A DNA stretch of 54,920 bases, from the NCBI GenBank assembly GCA_009691415.1, contig SICP01000007.1:1-54920 (forward strand). The letters run 5' to 3'. The notes beneath the pieces are model-generated. The model ran no database searches, was not told the origin of the DNA, and saw nothing but the letters and a program-made list of their open reading frames with translations. Every line of letters begins with the position of its first letter. Position 1 is the first letter of the stretch. The stretch comes from Candidatus Margulisiibacteriota bacterium (GTDB taxonomy: Bacteria; Margulisbacteria; Marinamargulisbacteria; SXXA01; SICP01). The translations under genes and the position numbers were made by a program. Below, in pieces: positions 10,720 to 21,644 of the stretch.

Positions 10720-13700
10720 GATGTGCGGCCTCCACTACTGAAACGAGACTGGGATGTGGATTCCGAATACTCGCTAAATATGTTGTCCGTGGCTTAAGAT
10801 GTAATTCTTCTAGCAAATGATATTCGCGAGAACGCCCCTTAGCTTTAGACACTTTACTACTTGGGTCTAAAATATTACCAAAGAGAATCGCCCCTGCAGG
10901 ACAAGATTGCTGACACGCTGTCACAACATCACCATCTACAAGCTGAACTTCTTCTAACTTAGAATTAATACGTGCTTCATTTATCCGCTGAACACAATAG
11001 GTGCATTTTTCCATAACTCCACGCATTCTAACCGTAACGTCTGGATTAAATTGTTTTTGAATATCCAAATCAGGTTGACGCATATAATCAAATAAATGCT
11101 TGCGTTCTTTTTTAACAGATTGAGGGTTGCGTTGATGATAATCGAAAAAGTTAAAACGACGTACTTTAACAGGACAGTTATTAGAACAATAACGCGTTCC
11201 AACACATCTGTTATAGACCATGTCATTAAGACCTTCTTCGCTATGCACAGTCGCCGCAACAGGGCAGACTTGTTCACACGGTGCATTTTCACAATGCAAA
11301 CAGGTCACAGGCTGATACGCTACCCGAGCATGATCCACGTCCCCTTCAAAATAACGATCCAATCTAATCCAATGCATCACACGACCATTCATGGCCTGTT
11401 TTTTACCTACTATCGGAATATTATTTTCTGATTGGCATGCCGTAATACAAGCGCTACAACCGGTACACCGTGACAAATCAATACTCATTCCCCACTGATA
11501 TCCCTTGTCATAAACCCGCTCTTTCCAAAGCGATTCTAAAGGAGCTGTCTCAATCATTTCTTTTGCAAAATTTGGATGCTTCTTATACGTCTCTAACGTA
11601 GCCTCACGAATAATCGCACGGCCTTCCATACTCCCATGGTTTTGAGTAGTGGCAAGATGATAAACACGCCCCGTTTTTTTTACTTGAGCAGATGTAATAT
11701 ATGCAGCTCCATCCCAAAGCGTGTACCCATTGCTACCCGTACCTTTGCCAACACGGCCCACAACAGTACGTCCATATCCAAGCGAAATAGAAATAGACTC
11801 ATCGGCTTGTCCTGGCGCAACAAAAACAGGAACTTTAAGTTCGAAACCGTTATGTTTAATCAGAATAATATCTTCGGTTTTAAGTGACAGTTGAACCGCT
11901 GTTTTCTCGCTTATGAGAGCAGCATTGTCCCAAACCAATTTTGTAATAGGATCCGGAAGCTCTTGAAGCCAGCCATTATTTGCAAATCGTCCATCCAAAA
12001 GACTATAAGAAATTGGGAATACAATTTCTATTCCAGAGGCCTTACCTAAAGAACGGGCTTGTTTATTTAGTGCATCTGAAAAACCATGATCAGAAACTGG
12101 TGCAACAGGCAATGCTGAAGCTGGGCCAGAAACAACCCCATTGTGAAGCCATTTTTTCCAAGCGCTTTCTGTCGCTTTCCAAGTGGCGCGAACCAAGTTG
12201 TATGACGTATCTGCTTTACCCAAAAGACCCGACAAAAACTCCGCCGAACTTCTGGAATTATAAAGGGGTTGGATCAAAGGCTGAACAATAGAAACAGAAC
12301 CATTAACTGCCTTTAAATCTCCCCAACTCTCTAAGAAATGAGAACAAGGCAATACCCACTGAGCCAATTGACTTGTTTCATTCTCCGCATGTGTTAAATG
12401 AATAATCGCAGACGCCTTTTTAAGTTTCTCTGCAAATTTCAAAGAGACTGGTGCGTTATAAACAGGATTTCCACCAACAATAAAAAGTTGTTTAACAGAT
12501 CCTTTGGATAAAAGATCAGACAAATGACGCAACGATTCTTCGGAAGACTCAGCTGCACGATAAACAACTGTCTGAAATGCATTTCCTAAAATTTGATTAA
12601 GTGCATAAACCAACGCATGTACTGTCGGCGCACACTGCGTGCCCGCAACTACCAAAGACCGTCCACGATGTGAAAGCAAGTCGCTCACAATAGCCTGAAC
12701 TACCTTAGCATCAACTAAAAAACGATAGTGATCCGCTGCACCATGAATAGCTCCAACGATAGAAGCCGACAAAGAACCAGCTCCCGCCTGACGAATCAAC
12801 GCACTCGCAACAACCCAAGCTGCCGGCTCGATTTGAGACGCTTTAACCCGAATACGATGATCCGCTTTGCTACCCGTAATCGTGAGATGATTTTCAAATG
12901 CATATAGACGATTCATTTCGCCTGATTCTGGATCACGACGCTCTGAAAAAGAACGTGTATACGAAACATTGTTAGGCTCTACACCTAAAAAGTCTGATCC
13001 AAAAGAAACAATAATATCTGCCTTTTCAAACTGATATTGAGGAACCATGGCATGTCCGGTTGCCAATTGAATACCCTCAGCCTGACAGTTTGAATGCAAA
13101 CCATCGTGCTGAAAAATACGAAGTGCCGGATATGTTTTCTTAAGCTCTAAAAGCAAGCGAGAAAATGTCGGAGACACCTGTGAATCCACAAGCAAACAAG
13201 CACCTTCACCACGCACAGCAGCCATAGAAGACAACAGACCCGTCAACCACGTTTCGTAATGTCCCCAATCTGAGTTTTCCCCCTGAAACATAGGATAAAA
13301 AACACGATCTGGATCATATAAATCCAAAACAGCCGCCTGATGATAAGATTTTAGCCCACCCCAACTCATAGAGTGCGCAGGATTCCCTTCTAGTTTTGTA
13401 GGACGGCCCTCTTGGCTTTCTGCCAAAATACCTACAACATCTGATCCCACTTGCATTGCAGTAGCATAATAAACAGGTTTGCCAGGAATATAATCTTCAG
13501 GACGCTTAGCATAAGGACGTAATTTTTGAACGGGCTTTCTAATCGAACAACCCGCTACACCTGCAAGCGCCGCTGAAGCACCCATCAATTTTAAAAACGA
13601 ACGCCTCGTAATACCATCTTCTAATACAGATGCCCCTTTTTGAAATTCATTAAAAAGAAATTTTCTAAATTCTGGACCATTTTCACGGTCAGAAAAACTA

Positions 13701-13744
13701 CGCCAATAAGATCCTGATGACGACTCCGGCTTTATCTGTGACAT
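10712..13744 (-). CDS. actB: Alternative complex III molybdopterin-like/Fe-S subunit ActB
   Basis: Tat-type [11 protein letters not shown]; MopB-like region fused to ferredoxin region with [34 protein letters not shown]. Confidence 0.94.
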   Translation of the reverse strand: MSQIKPESSSGSYWRSFSDRENGPEFRKFLFNEFQKGASVLEDGITRRSFLKLMGASAALAGVAGCSIRKPVQKLRPYAKRPEDYIPGKPVYYATAMQVGSDVVGILAESQEGRPTKLEGNPAHSMSWGGLKSYHQAAVLDLYDPDRVFYPMFQGENSDWGHYETWLTGLLSSMAAVRGEGACLLVDSQVSPTFSRLLLELKKTYPALRIFQHDGLHSNCQAEGIQLATGHAMVPQYQFEKADIIVSFGSDFLGVEPNNVSYTRSFSERRDPESGEMNRLYAFENHLTITGSKADHRIRVKASQIEPAAWVVASALIRQAGAGSLSASIVGAIHGAADHYRFLVDAKVVQAIVSDLLSHRGRSLVVAGTQCAPTVHALVYALNQILGNAFQTVVYRAAESSEESLRHLSDLLSKGSVKQLFIVGGNPVYNAPVSLKFAEKLKKASAIIHLTHAENETSQLAQWVLPCSHFLESWGDLKAVNGSVSIVQPLIQPLYNSRSSAEFLSGLLGKADTSYNLVRATWKATESAWKKWLHNGVVSGPASALPVAPVSDHGFSDALNKQARSLGKASGIEIVFPISYSLLDGRFANNGWLQELPDPITKLVWDNAALISEKTAVQLSLKTEDIILIKHNGFELKVPVFVAPGQADESISISLGYGRTVVGRVGKGTGSNGYTLWDGAAYITSAQVKKTGRVYHLATTQNHGSMEGRAIIREATLETYKKHPNFAKEMIETAPLESLWKERVYDKGYQWGMSIDLSRCTGCSACITACQSENNIPIVGKKQAMNGRVMHWIRLDRYFEGDVDHARVAYQPVTCLHCENAPCEQVCPVAATVHSEEGLNDMVYNRCVGTRYCSNNCPVKVRRFNFFDYHQRNPQSVKKERKHLFDYMRQPDLDIQKQFNPDVTVRMRGVMEKCTYCVQRINEARINSKLEEVQLVDGDVVTACQQSCPAGAILFGNILDPSSKVSKAKGRSREYHLLEELHLKPRTTYLASIRNPHPSLVSVVEAAHHE

Positions 13745-14427
13745 GTATTACAATCCTCTCTTGGGCGAATATGATGAGCATCTTTCAAATAAAGACCCAT
13801 CTTGAGTTGATCTTCCGCTTTCCAGTCCAACTTTGTGATAAATTCTTTAGGTCTCAAGAACTTTTCAGGGGCCCTGTGACACTCTAAACACCAGCTCATA
13901 CTCAAAGGCTGAACTTGATGCACCACCTGCATTTGATCGATGCGACCATGACAACTGACACAAGAAACGCCTGCCTGTAAGTGAGCACTATGATCAAAAT
14001 AAACGTAGTCAGGCAAACGATGAACCTGAATCCATTCGATTGGCTTATTATTAGTATAACTATCACGAAGTTTAATAATATGAGGACTATCTGCCTTAAT
14101 TATCTTATGGCAATTCATACAGGTTTCTGTATTAGGGATCGCCGCATGACCCGCTCTTTCAATCGTATTATGGCAATAACGACAATCTATACCTAGCTCA
14201 CCCGCATGCAACTGGTGACTAAACGGAATAGGCTGTTTTGGCGCATATCCAACATCTAAATTTTTAGGAGAAAAAACATACCAAAAAAGAAAAATAATAA
14301 AGAGCAAAAACAAGACGGATCCTGAAATAAAAAAGAAAGGAAGTCTATTTGCCCATTTTGGAAACAAAAACAACGAACGTTCTGATGGATCTTTCGACGA
14401 GTGATCTTCTGATGGCTGCGCTGACAT
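13732..14427 (-). CDS. actA: Alternative complex III pentaheme cytochrome c ActA
   Basis: Five CxxCH motifs (CRYCH, CMNCH, CVSCH, CLECH, CNTCH) and an N-terminal TM. Confidence 0.94.
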   Translation of the reverse strand: MSAQPSEDHSSKDPSERSLFLFPKWANRLPFFFISGSVLFLLFIIFLFWYVFSPKNLDVGYAPKQPIPFSHQLHAGELGIDCRYCHNTIERAGHAAIPNTETCMNCHKIIKADSPHIIKLRDSYTNNKPIEWIQVHRLPDYVYFDHSAHLQAGVSCVSCHGRIDQMQVVHQVQPLSMSWCLECHRAPEKFLRPKEFITKLDWKAEDQLKMGLYLKDAHHIRPREDCNTCHR

Positions 14428-14573
14428 TAGCTAATTTCGACTCCAATCTTATAAGACAATAAAAACAAGACGAAATTGTATAATACACTCGAGTTTGAGT
14501 GAAGAGTTAATTTTCAGATGTACCATCAAGCAACCACTCTTCTAACGGTATGACGTGAATAAAAACAGAGGCC

Positions 14574-14900
14574 TTATCCACCAGAACTTACCAGCGCACG
14601 AAAATCTAACCGAAGTCGCTCAGAAAAAGGAATACGATACCCCAATCCAACAGCCGCGACCCCATAACCCCCACGACAGCCAGAAACTGACCCAAAAATA
14701 GCCAGGGCCGTACAAGCATTCCGAGAAAAATAGTGGTCAAAATAATAGCCCAAAACCCCAGCCGGCCCCTTATCCGTCTTAAGATACGCTTCATACAAAA
14801 CATGCTGTGCCGTTTCTGAAACTTGTAGTTTTTGAAGATCTATTTCTGCACACAATAATGTTGGTAGCAAAAAAACTGCACACAAAATACTAATCCACAT
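14574..14900 (-). pseudogene. N-terminal half of an outer-membrane beta-barrel-like protein (truncated)
   Basis: Signal peptide MWISILCAVFLLPTLLCA; barrel-like strands GYRIPFSERLRLDFRALVSSGG then stop. Start re-assigned to ATG at 14900. Confidence 0.5.
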
Positions 14901-15074
14901 ATAAATTCCAAAAGTTAAAAGTGGCTCCAATACCCAACGTAGGACTTAAAATATTTCCATTTCAAAATGGATATACCCTGTCTCAACGCCTAAAACCAAC
15001 TCTCGTGTAAGCTTGTATTCGAAAGACACAGCAGGATTCACCATCAGCCCTCCCCCTTGCGATAAGTACCGCAA
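14890..15074 (-). pseudogene. C-terminal half of an outer-membrane beta-barrel-like protein, frameshifted
   Basis: Frame A: LSQGGGLMVNPAVSFEYKLTRELVLGVETGYIHFE; frame B: GNILSPTLGIGATFNFWNLYVD*. Joined by restoring one base in GAAATGG near 14958-14966. Confidence 0.5.
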
Positions 15075-15866
15075 TCAGCCACTGCATTTAAAAATTCCTG
15101 CAATCACCACAACACTGCCCAGCGTACAAATAATGGCGGGACCTGTTGGCAAATCAAACCGAATTGATGTCAAAATTCCAATCACACTACCAGAAATCCC
15201 AACGCCCCAGGCTACTAGAAGACGCATACGCATACGATCCGAAACCAAGAACGCACAGACACTCGGAATAATTAAATAGGCAAAAACCAAAAGAACGCCT
15301 GCGATCTCCACAGAAGATGTGACGACTACACCAAAGGTTGCATAAAATAAAAAGTCCCAAACCCTAGCATAAGATACCGTGTCTGTATCCCGACTTACTG
15401 CCCAAAACCGGCGTCGAAACAAAAAATGGACAAGGCCAATGACACCATACAAAATGGCCAGTTTTATCACTTCGGGCCGGTCAACAAAAAGCAAATTCCC
15501 AACCAACATATCTTTCAAATGCTCGGCCTCTGCGGGAACAGCGTTTAGAATTAAAATCGCAGCAGCAGCCGACACCGCATAAACAATGCCAATAATGCCC
15601 TCATGCGGAACACGCATATTACGATGTCGAGTGAGCGCAAAAAACAAGGCCCCTATCACCGTGAATCCTAACGAAAAAAAATAAGATCCCGTCGTATGAA
15701 AAGGCCATCCAACCGCGTACCCCACAAGCGCGCCTAAGGCAGCCAATTGCGCCAAGGCCAAATCCACAAAAATGACCCCCCTCGTCATGACATGCAGCCC
15801 CAAATAAGCATGAATAACTGCCAAAATGAGACACGCCACTATCGGCAATACCATAAGTGCTAACAT
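15075..15866 (-). CDS. Metal (Zn/Mn-type) ABC transporter permease, ABC-3 family
   Basis: Polytopic; GVIFVDLALAQLAALGALVGYA and IPSVCAFLVSDRMRMRLLVAWG typical of ZnuB/TroC permeases. Confidence 0.88.
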   Translation of the reverse strand: MLALMVLPIVACLILAVIHAYLGLHVMTRGVIFVDLALAQLAALGALVGYAVGWPFHTTGSYFFSLGFTVIGALFFALTRHRNMRVPHEGIIGIVYAVSAAAAILILNAVPAEAEHLKDMLVGNLLFVDRPEVIKLAILYGVIGLVHFLFRRRFWAVSRDTDTVSYARVWDFLFYATFGVVVTSSVEIAGVLLVFAYLIIPSVCAFLVSDRMRMRLLVAWGVGISGSVIGILTSIRFDLPTGPAIICTLGSVVVIAGIFKCSG

Positions 15867-16768
15867 TATAATTTCACTTTTGTAGTGATTTGCTTCACAG
15901 CATAATCAAAGACATCCGTATAATGAATGACACCTGGAGCGCCCTCCACTGAAGACGGCAAAACCAATAAGGGAATGCCCGCGTCTTTAGCAACTTTTTC
16001 ACACGCTTTCAGATTGTCATAAGGTGCCGCAACAATGGCTTGTATATGATCTCGTTTCACCTGAGTAATGACCCTCAACAAATGACTTGGCGATGGGGGA
16101 ATACCAGGTTTTGGCTCGATCTCACCCAAGATTTGAAATTGAAATCGATCTGCCAAATAGGGCCACCCTTTATGAAACGTTAGAATCTTGAGGCCTCGAT
16201 AAGGCATCAACGCCGATTTCCAAAGCGCAATCTTTACCGTTAAATCACGATTATAAGACTGATAGTTGTGCACAAAAAACACTTTATCTTCTGGAGACAA
16301 AGCAATCAATGCATCCAAAATCGACTTCGCCATCACCTTGCCATTTTCAGGATCTAACCAGTAATGAGGATTTCCGTAAAGATGAATATCCCCCATACTG
16401 CCATCAATTTTGGCATAGGGAACTTCAAGCTTTTTGATATAAACTGAGGCATCTACATACCCTGGGTTACCCATTCTAAGGCGAGGATTTTTGGCAGTAT
16501 CAATAATCGCATTCATCCACGAATCCAAATCCATACCAATCCGCACTACCATATCTGCCTGATGCACCCGCGCCACCATCGAAGGACGCGCCTCAACCTG
16601 ATGCAAATTCTGTATGCCCGTCGTTAATGAAACGACAGACACACGATCTTTACCTATCAAAGTCACCATATCCGCTAAATCAGAGGTGCTGGTAACCACC
16701 TGCAACGGCTTTGCCTGAAGAACACTCGAGAAAAGAAGTACCCCTAAAACAAATTTACTGAACCGCAT
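15866..16768 (-). CDS. Metal ABC transporter substrate-binding protein (ZnuA/TroA-like)
   Basis: Signal peptide; NLHQVEARPS, NPHYWLDPENG, FHKGWPYLADRF. Confidence 0.88.
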   Translation of the reverse strand: MRFSKFVLGVLLFSSVLQAKPLQVVTSTSDLADMVTLIGKDRVSVVSLTTGIQNLHQVEARPSMVARVHQADMVVRIGMDLDSWMNAIIDTAKNPRLRMGNPGYVDASVYIKKLEVPYAKIDGSMGDIHLYGNPHYWLDPENGKVMAKSILDALIALSPEDKVFFVHNYQSYNRDLTVKIALWKSALMPYRGLKILTFHKGWPYLADRFQFQILGEIEPKPGIPPSPSHLLRVITQVKRDHIQAIVAAPYDNLKACEKVAKDAGIPLLVLPSSVEGAPGVIHYTDVFDYAVKQITTKVKL

Positions 16769-17741
16769 GACTATGAGGACCTACACCAAAGATAAATTGA
16801 ACGGATGTTTCAGAAAATTTATTGTCCAAGTCATACCCTGTTTCCAAGCGTAATTTTGACGTCTCTGTCAACGAATGGCTCACAACAGCCGTCAAAGATT
16901 TAGACCGCTCATTTTCACCATCCAAAGAATCACTCACATCAAATCGAAGCCCTGCCTCCCAATGTGCATCGAGCCGATAGGCAACATAACTATACCCCCC
17001 CCACCGTTTCAAATCATGCGATATCAAGTACAAAAGTTCGTTTTGAAACTTAAACCGAGTCGCAGATTCTGGATAAGAAACATACGTCACATCCAATCCA
17101 TATATAGACGTTTCTTTATCAAACACAGCGCTCACAGCCGAACTCAATTCAGAATTACTTCCGAAATCCCATGAGCTGGCCAAACGCGCCGAATAAAATG
17201 CCCCAGAGAAAAGACCTGGCTCATCAGAAACCGGTACCTGCCAACTACCAAACTGAGCTTGAAGAAAAAATGGCACCGAAAACAAATAGTCTACAGCCGC
17301 ACCCTCACCAACCAATCCGTCAGAACCCAAAAACGTCCCAAGAACCGCGGGACGTGAAGCAAATCCCCACTGCTCGGGATGCAAACCATTGATCTTTCCA
17401 AATTCAATTTTTTTAGTTCCCAACTTAACGCCAAAACTATCATAATAATTGGTAGCCGTAATATAAGCCTCTTCAACACCAATACCAAAAGCACCTACAT
17501 TATCACGCGCAATAGACAGAAACACATCCGCCCTTACCGAAGGATACAAATAACTTTGTATAGACAATTCAACCTCACTTAAACGAACTGCACGTCCTGT
17601 ATTTCCCTCAATTGTACCAACCAAACTAATGTCCGGAATATCCAACGGAGTCTTTTTCATCAATTTACTAACATCCGTTGCCTGAGCCATAGCAACAGAC
17701 GAACATATACATACAAAAAGAAACGCTATAATAACGCGCAT
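16755..17741 (-). CDS. Putative outer-membrane porin-like protein linked to the metal ABC genes
   Basis: Signal peptide (..SSVAMAQ), alternating beta-strand pattern, C-terminal ETSVQFIFGV; overlaps the SBP start; SD AAGGAG upstream. Confidence 0.65.
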   Translation of the reverse strand: MRVIIAFLFVCICSSVAMAQATDVSKLMKKTPLDIPDISLVGTIEGNTGRAVRLSEVELSIQSYLYPSVRADVFLSIARDNVGAFGIGVEEAYITATNYYDSFGVKLGTKKIEFGKINGLHPEQWGFASRPAVLGTFLGSDGLVGEGAAVDYLFSVPFFLQAQFGSWQVPVSDEPGLFSGAFYSARLASSWDFGSNSELSSAVSAVFDKETSIYGLDVTYVSYPESATRFKFQNELLYLISHDLKRWGGYSYVAYRLDAHWEAGLRFDVSDSLDGENERSKSLTAVVSHSLTETSKLRLETGYDLDNKFSETSVQFIFGVGPHSHAVQ

Positions 17742-17769
17742 ATATTTTCTCCTTTAATTAATTTTAAGT

Positions 17770-18057
17770 TTATAGACTAAAGGGTGAAAATGGCGGATCC
17801 CTAGCCCCCAAAGCCAAGAGCGGAATCGATTGGAGTACCAAAACAAAATAAGTAACACGCCCAAGAACAAGAGATAGAACAACAAGCAAAAATCCAGAAG
17901 TCGGGACAACCCCGTGCACCACCACACCCACAAACTGACACACCGCACAGTCCGAATGCGATATCAGAGAATTATGAACATGCAAAATACTGCCAGAAAA
18001 TAAGAAAATTAAAAAAAGTGAGGCAGCAACAAAAGAAAATTTAAAACGAAAATTCAT
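17770..18057 (-). CDS. Small membrane protein with HSDCAVCQF motif
   Basis: 95 aa, first gene of the metal-transport locus; N-terminal TM, HVHN and CAVC metal-ligand-like residues. Confidence 0.55.
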   Translation of the reverse strand: MNFRFKFSFVAASLFLIFLFSGSILHVHNSLISHSDCAVCQFVGVVVHGVVPTSGFLLVVLSLVLGRVTYFVLVLQSIPLLALGARDPPFSPFSL

Positions 18058-18132
18058 AGGTTCGAGAGCTTAACATGAAACAAACAATTTTAGAATTTCA
18101 AATCTGCACTATTGCGCTATAATAAAGGCAGA

Positions 18133-18534
18133 ATGAAATCCCTCAATAAAAAAAATATCTTGGTGGCAGACAACGATCCTTCCATCATTTCTATCTTTGA
18201 TTTTATCCTCCAACAAGTTGGATACCCCGCACTCACAACCAGTTCGGGAAGACGGTGCCTAGATCTCATCAGCCAAAACCCACAACTCACACTTTTGTTT
18301 TTAGATATTAACCTAAAAGACATTTCTGGCATTGAGCTCATTAAACAAATTCAAAAACGCAATCCCAATTTACTCATCATGCTCATGACAGGTTATGGAG
18401 TTGATAACATACTTGCCCCCGCTTTTGACTTAGGTATTTACGGCATAATTTATAAACCATTTGATATTGAAGAAGTGATAGAAATTCTAAATACCCTATT
18501 CAAAAAAAGCCCCGAAATAAAATCTAATGCATAA
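18133..18534 (+). CDS. Response regulator receiver-only protein
   Basis: ILVADNDPS, FLDINLKD phosphoacceptor, MTGYG, KPF. Start placed at MKSLNKKN. Confidence 0.9.
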   Translation: MKSLNKKNILVADNDPSIISIFDFILQQVGYPALTTSSGRRCLDLISQNPQLTLLFLDINLKDISGIELIKQIQKRNPNLLIMLMTGYGVDNILAPAFDLGIYGIIYKPFDIEEVIEILNTLFKKSPEIKSNA

Positions 18535-21500
18535 CGATCTACATTCCATAGAAACCGTCATCAAAGAACTCCAAGATCGGCTCCTCTCTAAACAAGAAAT
18601 TCTAGAGAAATTATTTATAGGACTTAAAAACGGCTTTCATTTTTCAAACGTATCCATCTACTTAATAAACGCCGATACAGAAAAAATCACCCTTCAGTAT
18701 CCCAAAGAAAATGCATGGCCCCTCCCTACCCTAGAAAAAAAATGGCTCCTCATCCAACACCAAACTGCCCCACCTATTTCTGAAAAATTATATTACATCG
18801 CAGATCGTAGCACGTTTAAATACATCGACCCAAACCAACGCAAAAAAGACATCAAAACCTATGCGTACCCCTGTGACGACAGCCTCTTCATTATACTGTG
18901 TGCCGAAGACAAAACCCCCTTCGGGATTGTCTGCGCAAGCAATTGGTCCGACAAGAAAAAAATAGGCCCTCGAGAAACAGATCCACTCCTAAACAAATTA
19001 ATCAGTACGGTGGAAACAGCTCTAGATAATCTACTCATTCATCAAAAAATTGAAAACTTGATGAGCGATCGTAAAATCTTAAAAGAACGTCTTCAAAAAG
19101 ATGAAGAATCCCTCAAGCGCCGCATACTAGAATTAAGCGTACTTTATGACACATCAACGACACTAGGAAATACCCTCAATCGAGACGACATTGTTCGACT
19201 CATTATCCAAGCACTCTACAAAGTTCTCCACTTCGACTTGTGTGTCATTTTACTTCTAGAATTTGTACCCGAAGGGGAATTAATTACACACCTCAGAACT
19301 CCCATTCAACCCTCCCTTCTAAAAGAAATACAAAACGACGTCATCAGCGGCATCACGCCTTTTACACAAAAAGCCATTGACCCTGAAAAAATTACCTACA
19401 CCCAAGAAGAAACCTATACCAAAAAAAATATATTGACCGAACCCATGCGATCATTTGCAAACATCCCCCTTCTTTTTAAAGAAGAAATTATTGGTATGCT
19501 CAATGTATGTTCAGCAGAAAAACACACGTTTTCAAAAAACGAAATGACCTTTTTGCACACAATGTCCAACCAACTCGCCTCACATCTCGGACGCCTTAAA
19601 ATTATCCAACAACTTGAAAAATCAAAAATGGGTTCACTTATACAAAGCATGACCGACGCCGTCATCATGCTCAACAGCAGCCATCAAATTGAAATTATTA
19701 ATCCAGCGGCCCGAGCATTATTCTCGTCAAATCAACAGCTTGAAACAGATGATAAATTAATGGATCTCCTCATAGAAAGTGGCATTTATAGTTTGTATCA
19801 AAAAACCATTGATACTCAAACATTCTTAACCAATCATGAAATTACATTTAACAATAAAATTCTTAACACCAATATATCCCCCGTTATAGATAACGAAGAC
19901 AACCCCGTCGGCACCGTTATGGTATTCCGAGACATTACAGAAATACAAAAAATAAATAGGGTCAAAACACAACGACTAGAAGTCATCGCGCAAGTCGACC
20001 AGATCATCAACTCCATCTCCAACCTAGAAAACCTACTCAATGTTTTAATGAATTTTATTTTATCAATTGCACACGCCGAAATGGGCGCCATTCAACTTAA
20101 AATAGAAAATAATTTATTTACAAAAGTACATGCTAATTTTCCAGACAAAGTCCGAAACGAATATAAATTTCAAAATGGCGAAACCATTACAGACCATGTA
20201 AATCGAACGCAAGAACTCTATTACATTGAAAAATATTTCGAAAATCCAGCCGTCAATCCCAATGTAAAAACGCTTATCGATTCCTACATTTGCATCCCCA
20301 TCATCGTACAAAATCAACTCATCGGACTTATTCATATCGCTAGAAAATTTGGCTCGGCAGAAGACGCCTTCACCCCAGACGACATCAACACATTGCTCAC
20401 CATCACATCACTCTCTGGCACATCCATTTACAGCGCCTTGCTATATCAAGACAATCTCAAAAAACAAACCATAGACCAAGAATTAAAAGTGGCTCATGCC
20501 ATACAAAAAAGACTCCTGCCAAGTACCCTCCCCAAACTACCCAACGTTACCTTCGGCGCATGCTCCATCCCTGCACATGAAATTGGAGGAGACTATTACG
20601 ACTTTTTCGAACTTAAAGAAAACTGCCTCGGCATCATCGTCGCTGACATTGTCGGCAAAGGCATTCCTGCCGGTCTTTACATGGCCCTACTCAAAAGTAT
20701 TTTACACACACAAGTGCCCCGCTTTTCGTCCACCGACCAAACCCTACAAGAAGTAAATAAACTTCTTTATAACGATCCCGTCGTAGACAAGTTTGTCCCT
20801 CTCATTTACATGAGCCTCGATCCAAAAACACATATCTTAAAGTACTGTAATGCCGGACATGAACCCGCGCTATTGTTTAGAAATAACAAATTTATCACGA
20901 TGGATACAGACGGATTCCCACTGGGTGGAGATAACACAATCGTATACGAACAAAAAAGTGTCCAACTAGAACATCAAGATATCATTCTAATATTCACAGA
21001 TGGTATCACCGAAGCACGCAATGCCAAACATCAACTATTTGGACAAGTAGGCCTCAAAAATCTTATCCGAAATCACCACACAAAACCTGCGCAAGAACTC
21101 GTAGACTTTTGTTATAAAACCATACAAGCTTACTGCGAAGACAATACACTCCAAGATGACTTCACTCTTTTAGTCCTCAAGGTAGATCTTTATACTGAGA
21201 CGGAAATCCAGAAAATAAAACTCATAAAAGAAACCATGCATGCCCTAACAAGCGAGAAAAAATACATCAAGTTTATTCGCCATGAACTGGCTTCTTTTAC
21301 ACAAGACACAGGATTTTTAGATAGCCCTATCTATGATTTGAAATTGGCAGTCAATGAAGCGCACGCAAACATCATCGAACATACCTATCAAAATCGAGAG
21401 GATGGTAAAATCGTCATAAAAATGGCACTATATACAGACCGTATTGTCGTTCACCTAAAAGATTTTGGTGGTCATAAAACACACCAAAAAACAACCAAAG

Positions 21501-21634
21501 GTGAACAGGATTTAAAAGAATTAGACGGGTCTGGATTGGGCGTATTTTTAATACACACCCTCATGGACAACGTAGAAACCAAAAAATTATCAACCGGCAC
21601 AGAATTAATTTTAACCAAATACAAAGAAAAATAA
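18527..21634 (+). CDS. Multi-sensor SpoIIE-family phosphatase with C-terminal RsbW-like ATPase domain
   Basis: GAF/PAS-like N-terminal two thirds; PP2C motifs EIGGDYYDFF, IVADIVGKGIPAGLYMAL, CNAGHEPALL, IFTDGITEARN; C-terminal HATPase NEAHANIIEHTY, LKDFGG, GSGLGVFLI, STGTEL. Confidence 0.9.
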   Translation: MHNDLHSIETVIKELQDRLLSKQEILEKLFIGLKNGFHFSNVSIYLINADTEKITLQYPKENAWPLPTLEKKWLLIQHQTAPPISEKLYYIADRSTFKYIDPNQRKKDIKTYAYPCDDSLFIILCAEDKTPFGIVCASNWSDKKKIGPRETDPLLNKLISTVETALDNLLIHQKIENLMSDRKILKERLQKDEESLKRRILELSVLYDTSTTLGNTLNRDDIVRLIIQALYKVLHFDLCVILLLEFVPEGELITHLRTPIQPSLLKEIQNDVISGITPFTQKAIDPEKITYTQEETYTKKNILTEPMRSFANIPLLFKEEIIGMLNVCSAEKHTFSKNEMTFLHTMSNQLASHLGRLKIIQQLEKSKMGSLIQSMTDAVIMLNSSHQIEIINPAARALFSSNQQLETDDKLMDLLIESGIYSLYQKTIDTQTFLTNHEITFNNKILNTNISPVIDNEDNPVGTVMVFRDITEIQKINRVKTQRLEVIAQVDQIINSISNLENLLNVLMNFILSIAHAEMGAIQLKIENNLFTKVHANFPDKVRNEYKFQNGETITDHVNRTQELYYIEKYFENPAVNPNVKTLIDSYICIPIIVQNQLIGLIHIARKFGSAEDAFTPDDINTLLTITSLSGTSIYSALLYQDNLKKQTIDQELKVAHAIQKRLLPSTLPKLPNVTFGACSIPAHEIGGDYYDFFELKENCLGIIVADIVGKGIPAGLYMALLKSILHTQVPRFSSTDQTLQEVNKLLYNDPVVDKFVPLIYMSLDPKTHILKYCNAGHEPALLFRNNKFITMDTDGFPLGGDNTIVYEQKSVQLEHQDIILIFTDGITEARNAKHQLFGQVGLKNLIRNHHTKPAQELVDFCYKTIQAYCEDNTLQDDFTLLVLKVDLYTETEIQKIKLIKETMHALTSEKKYIKFIRHELASFTQDTGFLDSPIYDLKLAVNEAHANIIEHTYQNREDGKIVIKMALYTDRIVVHLKDFGGHKTHQKTTKGEQDLKELDGSGLGVFLIHTLMDNVETKKLSTGTELILTKYKEK

Positions 21635-21644
21635 GGAGCCCTGA

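Noticed and set aside
10981-12291. Several 83-111 aa ORFs overlapping actB on either strand
   Set aside because: actB is fully supported by Fe-S and Tat motifs; the overlapping ORFs show no recognisable protein features.
14471-14510. CACTC...GAGTG inverted repeat upstream of actA
   Set aside because: Only 5-bp arms in AT-rich DNA; not distinguishable from chance.
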